Below are positions 19,422 to 29,800 of a stretch of 64,000 nucleotides of DNA, in pieces. The stretch is from Cafeteria roenbergensis (Eukaryota > Sar > Bigyra > Bicosoecida > Cafeteriaceae), in NCBI GenBank assembly GCA_008330645.1, contig VLTN01000081.1, positions 1 to 64,000 of the forward strand. The letters are read 5' to 3'. Within the stretch, counting starts at the first letter, position 1. Each line of letters starts with the position of its first letter. The notes beneath the pieces were generated by a model that worked only from the letters and a program-made list of their open reading frames with translations, did not search any database and was not told the origin of the DNA. Both the position numbers and the translations under genes were made by a program.

Positions 19422-21815
19422 TCACATCTCCCCCCAGGCGCGGTCACGGTCTGCCGACTGCTCGCCCACTGACGGCTCTCCCTCGCCCGCTGCGGTGCCT
19501 GCAGCCTCTTCAGCCCGCTTCGCCGCTTTCTTGAGCTTCTTTCTGAAGCTCCGGCCGCGAGAAAAGGCGCCCGACAGCCCGCCCTCCTCCTCCCCCATGG
19601 CCTGGATGGCGGCTGCGAGATCTTCGTCACTCGGCTCCAGAATGTTGGTCACCGCCCCGGCGCGGTCCAGCCGGCCAGTGCGCCCTGACCTATGGAGGTG
19701 GGCCACAGCGTCGCCAGCAAAGTCGAGTTGGATGACGTGGCGCACCGCCACCGTGTCGAGCCCCCGGGCAGCGATGTCCGTGCACACCAGCACCTGCGGA
19801 GCGCCCGCAGCCGCTGCCATCGCAGTGGCGCCTTCGTTGGAAGGGGCTTCCTCGCCGGCCACGTCGGCCTCAACGATGGCCGCTATGCGGCGGCGCCAGC
19901 GGCGCTTGGCCGAGTGCTTCCGCGGCTCTCGCCCCAGCTGCGTGATCGCCGCCCTGGCCTCAGGGGACAGGATGCTGGTGTCGGCGTCGCCAGCAGAGCG
20001 CAACACCTCCTCCCCCTCCTCCTCCTCCTCGCCATCCGTGCCCGCTGCCTCTGCTGCAGTCGATGCCGCTGCTGCCGATGCGGCGGCGTGGTCCTCTGCC
20101 GCCCTGAGCTTCTCCTGCTCATCAGCCGCCAGGCGCCTCGCGGTTGGGCTGAGCGGGTCCTGAGCGGCGAAGTCCCGTGCCGTGCGGTGGCGCGCCGCCT
20201 CGCGCATGTTGCCGTGCAGGCTTGCCACACGCAACGACGGTGCTGCGGGTGGGTGACGAGCGGGCGTGGTCGGGGCGGGGGGGGGGGGGGGGGGGGGCGG
20301 GGAAGTGGCATGGTCGAGAGTCTCATCACCGCCCCACAAGCACTCGCGCGGTGCGACAGTGGCACTAACAGGCGCGAGTGCTCGCCCCGAGCGGCAGCGA
20401 GCGCACCGGACCAGATGGCGGATCTCACCTTGGCGCTGGAAGAACTCTGCCGCCTCCTGCGCGCGCCGCGCTGACGACACGAACACAAGCGTCGGCGGCA
20501 CCAGGGACGCCAGCTCGCGCCGCAGGCCCCGCCTCTCAACACGCAGGCGAGCAGGAGTCCCGGCCTCCCCGCTCTGCCGGCCGGCCTCATCGGCCTCCTC
20601 GGCAGCGCCAGCCTCGGCCCCGCTGGGCTCGTCGCCCGCTGTGTCCCCCTCCAGCTCGGCCTCCACCAGCCCGCTGAGCCCAGGCCCGGCGGAGCCCCCC
20701 GGCCCCAGCTCCCCCTGCGCCCCCCCTGCTGGCAGCAGGCAGCGCAGCGCCGTCCACAGCTTCCGCTCCCACACTCGCTGCGAGAGCTGGTGCTGCAGCC
20801 CCGCCCTCGCCAGGGCAAGCTCTGCGGGGGAGGGGTCGCCCCCGGCCAGCGCAGCCTCCCGGCCGTGCCGCATGCCCCGCGCGCGTGCCAGCATCGCCGC
20901 CTCTACCACCTGCTCGTGGGAGGGGCTCGACGGCCCTGTGCCTCCCGCCCGCACCCAGGACACGCTGACCTGCTGCCTGGGTCGATGGAGTCGCTCGCTC
21001 GACACCAGCGTCGCGCTCGGGTACGACTTCTCGAGGAACGCGCCCACGCTGCGCTTCCCTGCCGACGGGAGCGTGGCGGCGCAGAACACCGCCTGTGGCT
21101 CAGCGGCGCCCGGGCGGTTTCGCAGCGTTGTCAGGACCCCCTCCCGGCCGCGAGTGTCGGGCGCATAGGCCGGGCCGAGCAAGAGGTCTGCCTCGTCCAC
21201 GACGACGGCCTGCACCGCTCGGAGCAGGGCGGGGTTGACGCTCTCGCGGACGGCTCGCGGAGTGGCCACAAGGAGGCAGAACTCGTCACTGCGCGGAGGC
21301 GCGACGTTGGCGTAGGCCGCCCGAGTGTGTGGCAGCGCCTCGGGGAAGACGTCCCGGATGACGTGGCAGACCTGCAGCACCAGCTCCTGGGTGGGCGCGA
21401 GGACGAGGGCGACGGGGCTCGACAGGGCCGCCGGTCCCCCGCTCTCGTAGATGCGGTTCAGCAGCGGAGTGAGGTATGCCAGCGTCTTGCCGGAGCCCGT
21501 CTCGGCCAAGCAGAGGACGTCCTTGCCCCCCAGAATCTCAGGGGCGGCGTCAGCTTGCACGGTCGTGGGGCGGTCAATGCCTGCTGCGCGAAGCTGCCGC
21601 AGCACGTCGGCGTGAAGGCCCATGTCTTCGAACCGAAGCGCCTCGTCGGCAAACACCGCAGCACGGTCAATGGCGGCCGGCTCGGCCGACGACGTCATCA
21701 ACTGGGCGGAGGGCAGCCTAGAGCCGGCCCGGTGCAGTCGAGTCGCGGCGCCGCGCGCTGCAGGCGCGGAGGCAACGCCGCGCGTTGCGACGGTCGCAAG
21801 TCGGCGCATTGCCAT
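19422..21815 (-). CDS. DEAD-box ATP-dependent RNA helicase, probably mitochondrial
   Basis: Exons 21815-20429 and 20242-19422 give 735 residues. The N-terminus (MAMRRLATVATRG...) is basic, Ala/Arg/Ser-rich and free of acidic residues for about 40 residues, as in an organellar presequence. Core motifs: Q-motif region with TTVQ (about 84-87), AETGSGKT (104-111), PTQEL (141-145), TPRA, DEAD (207-210), CAATLP in place of the usual SAT motif, LVFVSS, ARGLD and HRSGRTGR. The two RecA domains are separated by a long Ala/Gly/Glu-rich linker, and an acidic insert lies in RecA2 between SLHGNM and LVCTDIAARGLD. The intron (20428-20243) is 186 bp, a multiple of three, and free of stops, so retention would not break the frame. 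The 62 residues it would encode are unlike the family, and splicing restores FFQRQAPSLRVASLHGNM. A role in mitochondrial RNA or ribosome biogenesis is inferred. Confidence 0.92.
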   Translation of the reverse strand: MAMRRLATVATRGVASAPAARGAATRLHRAGSRLPSAQLMTSSAEPAAIDRAAVFADEALRFEDMGLHADVLRQLRAAGIDRPTTVQADAAPEILGGKDVLCLAETGSGKTLAYLTPLLNRIYESGGPAALSSPVALVLAPTQELVLQVCHVIRDVFPEALPHTRAAYANVAPPRSDEFCLLVATPRAVRESVNPALLRAVQAVVVDEADLLLGPAYAPDTRGREGVLTTLRNRPGAAEPQAVFCAATLPSAGKRSVGAFLEKSYPSATLVSSERLHRPRQQVSVSWVRAGGTGPSSPSHEQVVEAAMLARARGMRHGREAALAGGDPSPAELALARAGLQHQLSQRVWERKLWTALRCLLPAGGAQGELGPGGSAGPGLSGLVEAELEGDTAGDEPSGAEAGAAEEADEAGRQSGEAGTPARLRVERRGLRRELASLVPPTLVFVSSARRAQEAAEFFQRQGEIRHLVRCARCRSGRALAPVSATVAPRECLWGGDETLDHATSPPPPPPPPAPTTPARHPPAAPSLRVASLHGNMREAARHRTARDFAAQDPLSPTARRLAADEQEKLRAAEDHAAASAAAASTAAEAAGTDGEEEEEGEEVLRSAGDADTSILSPEARAAITQLGREPRKHSAKRRWRRRIAAIVEADVAGEEAPSNEGATAMAAAAGAPQVLVCTDIAARGLDTVAVRHVIQLDFAGDAVAHLHRSGRTGRLDRAGAVTNILEPSDEDLAAAIQAMGEEEGGLSGAFSRGRSFRKKLKKAAKRAEEAAGTAAGEGEPSVGEQSADRDRAWGEM
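20277..20297. repeat. G21 homopolymer (poly-C on the coding strand) in helicase intron
   Basis: Twenty-one consecutive G on the plus strand, inside the helicase intron. On the transcript it is a poly-C tract about 35-55 bases before the acceptor at 20243. Exact length is prone to sequencing error. Confidence 0.9.
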
Positions 21816-22100
21816 CGCCAGCACGGCGTCCAGCTACACTCTGCTGGGCCGTGATTTCCTCGGAACGAACGGGCCGCCACAGCTGCCTGCTAGCAAGCCT
21901 CGGGTGCTGGGCCCTGGCGCGAGGGGCCGGGCACCTTCGCAGGCGCAGAAATATATTTATGTTTCCACAAATATCAGGCTCTGCCCGGACTGGCTGGCGG
22001 AGCAGGCGCCGGGTCGTTTGCGCCCGGCACGGGCGACAGCCTCTTGCTGGGCGTTGCAGAGGGCCGCCGCAGCTGTCCGCCCTTCCCCGCCGCGCTCGCC
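21816..22100. promoter_or_regulatory. divergent promoter region, helicase and giant-protein genes
   Basis: 285 bp between two divergent ATGs. The AT-rich patch at 21949-21979 (core ATATATTT at 21951-21958) stands out sharply from the surrounding GC-rich DNA. On the minus strand it reads as a TATA-like AAATATAT about 136 bp upstream of the helicase ATG. Promoter function is inferred from position and composition. Confidence 0.45.
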
Positions 22101-23770
22101 ATGAGCGACGTTCAGCTCGCGGCGATCGACGCGGTGCTTTGCTTTCCTGGCCTGGTCGCTGTGAGCTCCGGCCCGTTTCCCGCTGCCCGTGGGCACAACT
22201 TGCGGCGCAGCGGCTGCCTGCCGCCATGACAGGGCCCATGGCATCGCACGGGGTGATGCTACGATGCTCTGCGCTGCGGGCCCGCCGGCGGGCCCGTGAA
22301 ACGAGGCTGCGGGTCGATCGCAGCCGTGATTCAATGCCGCCGTTTATGTCGCCGCGTCGCAGGAGGTGCTGGACGCTATCGAGGGAATCGAAAGCGGCGT
22401 CACTCCGTCGGGGTTCGCGGCCGCGCTTGAATCGTATGGTATTGTGCCCGTGAGTTCTGAGACGGGCTGCGCAGCACTGAGCGCGCGGCGGTTGCTTCGG
22501 CCGTTTGCACAGTGCCGCACGACCGCTCCTTTGCGTGTGCCCCTGCCGAGCGCATTCGTCAACCGCCGGCAGTTGGCTTCCGTTCGCTGTGCTGCGGCGG
22601 TCTGCCTCGTCCCTGACGGCTTCCCTCCTGATGCTCTGTTGTCCCCGTTGGGCACTTGCCTGCCTGCCTGCCTGCCTGCCTGCGCAGAGGCTGCTGGCGC
22701 CGGACCAAGCGGCTGCATGCGTGGTCGACAGCCGCGCAGCGGCGTCCATGGCCCTCTTTCGCATGGGAGCGTCCCGCCCGTCCGACTCGCGCGGCGTTGC
22801 CGCCGCGGCTGCTGTCGCTGCTGCGGCAGAGCGAGCCTTCAGCGCGCGGGACTGGCAAATCGTGTTCACATCCCCCGTGGCCCGAACGCGCCTCCTCCTC
22901 GCCCACATGGCGGAGCCTGCGGCCCTTCCCGGGAACCTTGCCGTCCTTGGCTCCTGCATCCCCCCGTTCGCCGAGGCTGCAGCCAGATCGGGCCCCAGCG
23001 CCGCGCCGCTCTCCCCGCGATCCGACGCGGCTCTGCACCCAACCGTGCTGGCAGCAGCAACAGCTGTCATCAGCCGGGCCCAGCACCGATTCCACCCGCC
23101 TCGCCAGGAGCGGGCGCTGGCGCCGGTCGAGTCTGCGGCGCCATCACGCCTCCCAGCAAGCGATGGCGGCTCTACCGGGGTGAACCCTCGGGGAATGGCC
23201 GGTGGCTCTGCCGCTGGAGGCTCGCCCCAGTCGGCCCGGGTCGCGATGCGCAGCCGACCCATCACTTCCCCGTCCGCAAGCCCAACCCTCGGACCCGCGG
23301 ACCCCCCCCTGCCCCAGTCTCCCCAGCATTCGGCCTCAGCGCCCTCCGCGAGGCGCGAGGGGAGTGCCCGCGGAAGCAGGGGCTCGGGAGGGGGCAGGGG
23401 CAGGCGCTCCTTGGTCGATCGCCCCTCGCCGCGGGCGGTGCGGCCGCTCTCGGGCTCGCCCCCCGGCCGCCTCCCCCTGTCGCCGTCGTGGGCGGACGGC
23501 GAGGGGGATGCGCCGAGCTCGCCGCTGGCCAGCTCGCAGCGAGGCGGCACGTCCTCTAGCGCAGAGCATGCGCACTGGAAGGTCCCTGCCGGGACGACGC
23601 CGGGCGGGCGTGGCCGGGCCGGGTCCGCGTCCGCAGGCTGGGCTGACCCGTCGGGCAGTGAGCTCGGCGACACCGCACGAAACCGAGACCCCGCTCCTAC
23701 CCGGCTTCAGCCCGATCACGAAGGTGCGCGCCACGGCACGTCCGACGGCGAGCAGGCGGAGGGCGGCAGA

Positions 23771-23804
<34 letters not shown>

Positions 23805-26800
23805 GGCTTCGGCCAGGCAGCGGATCTGGTCTGAGCAAGCACAGCCCGCTGACCTCTGGCGTCGAGCCCCGCGCCGCCCGCGAGCGGGGCGCTGACCCAG
23901 CCACTGGTTGGCGAGAGAACAGCGGCGCCGGGCCGCGCAGCGACTGGCCCGCAGCAGGCACGCCCGACCCTGCCGCTGGCACCTCCTTCGCGTCAGGGAT
24001 GCTCACGCAGACGCGCAGCGCCGCCGGGACCCGAGTCACTGGCAGCCTGACGAGCGCCGGCCTGTCGGCGGCTTCAACGCCCACCGTGGGCGGCTTCCTG
24101 CCCCGGTCCCAGCGACGAGGCAGCGGCGGGGTGCGGGCGCGCAGCCCGGTGGACAGCTCTGCCGTTGCGAGCAGCGCAGCCCAGCCGCGGCGCCTGCCAG
24201 CCCCGGCCTCGCTTGCGAGGGAGGACCTGGCGGGCTCGGCCTCGCCGTCGTCGTCATTCGCAGACTCGCCGCTGGCCTCCAGCCCCGGCTGGGCCCTCTC
24301 TGGAGGCCAGCTGGGAGCCGCCCTGGCTATGGGCCGCCAGCCGGCGCAGCCAGCGATGGGGCCGGCAGCGGCCGAGCGGTCCAGCCTGCCCCCCGAGGCT
24401 GCACCAGCCGCGTCGGCGAGCACCGCAGCCTCCCCGCTCTCGCACCCGCCCCGCTCCGTCGCTGTCGGCGTCTCTGCTTCAACGGCGGGGTCAGGGTCCC
24501 CCTCCCTGCGCGTTCGCCCGTTGGGGCGCCGCATGCCGGGCGGCGCCGACGCTGCGGCTGGCTCCGCCAGCGGCACGGCGTCGCAAATGTCTTCGCCGAG
24601 GTCGGCGCACCCGGCGTCTGACGCTGCATCTGCCGCACGGGTGTCCATGGCACGTGCGATTGACGAGGCGGCCACACGGCGTGACAGAGACCCCCACCAC
24701 AGCCATTCTTTTGCCGACGTGCAACGCGAAGCTGCCGGGCTGCTGCAGGAGCGGCAAGGGTACGGCGTGGACCCGGAGGCAGCTTGGGCAGCCGGTAGCG
24801 CTGCAGGGAGGTGGCGACAGCGCCCGACCCAAGGGCAGCTCCCGGGCGGAGCGGGTCACCTTCGCCGGGAGCATCCCGACCAGCTGCGGCCGTCGGGGGA
24901 GGACGGGCTTGCGGCCGGAGCGCGGGAGCGGTCGGGGTCAAGGAGCCGGCGGGTCCGGTTCGGGCCGGATGCGCGAGCACGCGAAAGCGCCTTGGACGCC
25001 GGCGGGCAGGCCGGCAGAGCCGGTGCTGGTGCTGGTGCTTGTGCACGCGAAACCGCTCGTCCCTCGACTGGAGCGCCATCTGTTGTCAGTCCGCAGCTCG
25101 TGCCGCCGTCGCAGCGCAGGCGCCCCAGCAGCCCCCCTGCCGGCCCGCCTGCGCCGCACTCGCAGTCTGGCGCCGGGACGGCAATTCCGGGCCCGTCGCG
25201 CTCGGCAGCGGCAGCGGCAGCGACAGCGGCAGCACGTGCAGAGTCGGCGCACCGGCCGCCTGACCAGGCGGGCCGCGCGCAAAGTTCGGACGATGAGGCC
25301 AGTGAAGGGGGCAGATTCCCCCCCAGCTCGCACTGCGGCTGGGCACTCGCAGGGGCCGATGCCGACAAGGCCCGCTCCAACGCGCTCAGGGGTCGGTCGG
25401 CGTCGCCTCCCTCCGGACGGACCCAGGGCAGGCGGTGGCAGCAGGGCCACTACGAGCGGCAGCAGCCACAAGACGACTTGCCGCCACGAACAGCGTCGTC
25501 GCTGGCGTCTGAGGAGGGCGCGCGGATGCTGAGGCGCAAGCGACGGCCTGGCCGCGACGCCGAGCAAGGGCCTCAGACAGCGCGGCCGCCGTCGCCGATG
25601 CACGCCGGCAGAGCCGGCGCCTCAAGGCAGAGCCTTCCCGAAACGCGGGCGTTCGCGCAGGAACTGGCCCCTTCCTGGGCAGGGCGCCAAGCAGCGGCAG
25701 CCGCAGCAGAAGCCGGAGCCCCAGGCGCACCTGGCGGAAGGGCGCGCCCGCCCTCGCGTGCCCGCAGGTCGAGCGCCGACAGCGGCCGCTCGAGCGACGC
25801 TGCGGAGCCGTCATACAGGGCGCTGAGGCGGCAGTCACGGAACGCAGTCTCAGGGAAGGCGGTTCCGCTCGCGAGGCGAAAGGCGGCGGAGGCGGCCTCG
25901 AAGCGAGCCGAGCGGCTGGCGGCGATCGACAGGGCCGAGCGTCGGTCGCGAGCCGCCGCAGAGGAGGAAGCGCTGCGCCGCGTGCAGCGCGCGAAAGACG
26001 CTGCGCGGCGCAGGCGGGACGCCGTGGCAGCGGTGAATGCCCGGCTGGTGGCTCGTGCGATGGAGCTGGACGGGGCCGCCGCCGAGCGGCTGCTTGTCCA
26101 GCTGGTGACCGCGTTTGCGGGGTTCGGAGACCACCACCCGTGGGACGGCGGCTCCGGCCTTCTGGACGGGGTACCCGTGCCAGGCTCCGGCGCTGGCTCC
26201 GGCGGGCCGGACGGGGAGGTGCTCATCCGCGAGGGCCAGTTCGTGAAGCTGGGGCTGGAGGCCGGCCTGACGGGCTACGGGGGGCGTGGCGGGGGCAGAG
26301 TGCAGCGAGCCGACCTGGCCGTTGCGTTCCGCAGCGCCGTTGCTGACGACATGTCTGTGAGGGACAGGGGTCCCGCCGCGATATGGAAGATGCACTCGTT
26401 CGGCGTCAAGCTGCAGCGTCGCTCCATGCTGAGGGTGCCAGGCACGTACGAGGCGGCCGTCAGAGCCCTCGTGTCGCTCGCAGCGAAGCGCTACTGCGCC
26501 CCCGCGGCTGCAGAGCGAGTGGCAGCCATGTGCCAGCAGGAAGCAGCGCGGGCGCAGGCGGACGCCGCGGCCTCCAGAGGCCAGGCCGAGGCGGAGTGGG
26601 CCTCCCGCCTGGCGAGAACGAGGAGAGGGCTCGCCGCCTGGCTGGATGGATCGGGCGACGGAGGCCCGGACCCGAGCGGGTACGCCGCGGCGGGCGGCGC
26701 GGCGCTGGCCGGCGGCGGATCGTCCGCGCCGCCGGTGGCCTCTGGGCGAGTTCAGAGCGGGCCTGGGGCCGCCACAGCGCTCCCGCACCGAGGCCCCAGC

Positions 26801-29800
26801 AGCGGGGGAGCGGCCGACTCGGACTCGGAGAGGTCCTCGGCCGACGACGTGGAGGAGCAACGCGCAGTGCCAGCCGACCTCATCACGCCGGACCTTGCTG
26901 TGCGAGTGATGGTCCTCCGGCACCTGCTCCCGCTGGGAATGAGGATGGGCCTGATTCTGTCAGAGGCCGACCTGCTGCCGCCCCTGCCGCGGCAGCAAGA
27001 GACTGGCGCGTTGCAGACGGACAGGCGCGCCGAGCAGCAAGGCGCGCTGGGGGGGCGTGGCGAGGGTTGCTCGTCCGGGGAGGGCGCCGGGTGGACGTTG
27101 CCAGGGGCGCCGGCCGGGCGGAGCGACGGAACGGGAGTCGCCGCGGCCCGAGCCACCGATGGAGCTGGCCAGGGCAATCACAGCGCCGACGTGTCGGGAG
27201 CGAGGCGCCGCAGCAGCGAGGCCGAGTCCCGCGGGCCCGGGGATGCACGTCCAGCAAGCGCCCACGCGCCGTTTGGCGGCCAGAATCTGCACCACACCGA
27301 CTCGCTGGAGCGCCAGCCCACCGCGCACATCGCGCAGCTGGTTAACCGCATAGGCGGGGACATCGACGGCATTTTGGCCGCCGCAACTGGGCGAAGCCCC
27401 AGGCGCAGCGGTGCTGGTGACGGGCAGCGGAGCCACGACGGCCAGCTGAGCGACTCTGAGGCGCCGCTGGAGGCGTGGGCCCCGGAGCATCGGTTCGACG
27501 TGCGGAGCCGCGCCCCCCTCCACCCACTGCCGTTCCACGAGGTGGCTTCGGCCCCTGCGCCCGGACCGCGCCCCCCTTCTGGGAGCAGGGTGGCCGGGGC
27601 GGCGGCGAGTTCCGGCGGAGCTGTCGGAGCTTCCGCCCTCGGTTCCCCCGCCGGACGCCCCACAGGCGCCGGCCCGTTGGACCCCACGTGCATCGCAAGC
27701 ATTGCCCGGCGCCCCGAGGCCATGGACCGCACGCTCGCCGACGCGGAGCAGCTCAGGCACGCCGGGCTGTCCGCCGTCGCAAATCTCAGGCACAACCTGA
27801 AGGCTCCTGCGCCGGCAAGCCCCGCGCGCCTGGCCGACGCGGGTGCCCTGCGCCGAGCGGACCGGGCGCGCCGGCGCCGGCCTGCTGCCACGGAGTTGCC
27901 GGCCGTGCCTGCTCCGCTCGTGCCGGCCGCGGACTCGCTTCCGGTCGCCTACCCTGCAGCTCTGCCCGCAGCGGCGTCCATTCCGAGGGTCGGGACTGCT
28001 GGAAGAGACGCTTTAGCGCCAGCTCTGGCTGGGAACAAGCTTGCCCGCGCCCCACGGGACCGGGCAGTCGCGTCGGAGCGCGGTCGTCAGGGCGGGCCCC
28101 CAGACGGAATCCGTCGGAGAGGTACGGCGACCCGGAGCGCAAGCCCCTCCACCAGCGGCAGCAGTGTTGGCGGCACCGGCGCTGGGAGCCGGCCCAGCAA
28201 TGGCAGCAGAGGCAGCGATCACGGAAGCGATGTCGGCCGGCCCCGCGCGCGCTCTTGCTCTGCCGGCGGACACGCAACGAGCAGCCGCCGCGGCCACCGC
28301 CACCGAGGCCCGGGCAAGGACAAGCACATGTCCTCGGGCCGTCGTGCGGACAAGGACGCAGCCTGCCGCCGCACGCGGACGCGGACGCGGACGCGGGCGC
28401 GGGCGCGGGCGCAGCCGGAGCGAGGGGCTGATGGCGATGGCGAGGAGAGCAGCTACGCTGCGCGCTTTCGCCGGCAACAGCGCTTGCGGAAGCATGGCTC
28501 TTCGGCCGCCATTGGGGAGCGCTCGCGCTCAGCCGGAGCAGCAGCCGGCTCGACCGCACTTGCGAGCTCTGGCGTGCCGCGTGCTTCTGGCAGCGCAACG
28601 CGGGCCGGAGAGCACGGCCGGCGACAGGGCGACGGGGGTCGCTCTCGGAGCGGCGAAGGGAGGCGCATGCTTGTGGCGCAGGCGGAGAGCCACGGCGGTG
28701 GCGGCGATGATGACGATCGTTTCGGCGACGATGAGGCGGCCGGCGGCCCCGACGAGGGAGGCGACGAGGGCAACTCGGAGAGCCAAGGCGAGAGCGGCGG
28801 CAGCGACAACGACGACGACAGCGTCAGCGACCGCGGCGAGGGTCTCGTTCCCTGGGCGCGCACGCTCCCTCGCTCGCAGATGGAGGCCATGGGCCTCGGG
28901 GCGGCGTCTCCCGCGCTCTTCTCGGCCACGAGGGAGCGGGCCCGCGCGGCACGGCGCGCTGCCGATGCGCATGCCGCAGCGACAGCGGTGACAAAGGCCG
29001 AGCTTTCCGGGCAGGGGGGCTCAGACGCCGGCGGTAGGGGAGCAGGGCCTGTGTGGCGGGCGGTCTCACCCCGTCGTGATGGCGAAACCGTTGGCACCAA
29101 GTCTGCCCCGGGCTCCGCCCGCCCGAGTCGCTCGCGCTCCGGGTCTGCCGGAAGCGGCGGCGCCGCCGCAGGCTTGCCGGGCGTCGGCTCGCCCGTCGTC
29201 GAGCTTGCAAGCTTGCTGTCTTCCCCGGCAGGCCGGCTGGCCGCGGGCAGGATGCGGGCCGTCGCGGCACGGCGGGCGCTGCTTGATGCTGGGGTGGCGA
29301 GGGCGCTGGCGGACACGACTTCCTCCGCTGCCCGCCGCGCTGCCCGGCTGTCTTCGCCGCCGCCACGGGGCTACCACCGACCTGCCTTCGACTCCTCTGC
29401 CCCGCGGTCGCAGTTCGACTCGGTGCCCAGCACGCCCAACCAGTCCAAGCCCGACGTCGGATTTCAAGTTCCTCGTCGAGGTGCGGCCCCGGGGGATCTA
29501 GCCGCCGGGTTGCCTGCGGGCGGTGCTGCTGCTGTTGTTGCTACAGCTGCTCCGGTTTCGGCAGCGGCGGCTGCCGGAGGGGCAGTGCCCTCGTCCATCC
29601 TGGATGGGAGCGTCGGCGCCTCCCCGGCGTCAAGGCAGCGGCCGCAGCCGCACAGGCAGCCGCAAACGGACTGGCTCACGGGAGCCAGCGAGGCGGAGGA
29701 GGCAGGCCCGTCCCTGCATGCGGACGCGCTCGCCTTCGACCTGGAGAGCGCGCCGGCTTCCCGCGCCGCGGAACCAAGCCTGCTGGGGAGCGCCCCAGCG

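Noticed and set aside
22505-22687. Extension of the giant frame upstream to 22505
   Set aside because: It starts without an ATG, encodes the TGCC repeat and lies in a clear GTGAGT...CAG intron whose removal joins ordered exons in phase.
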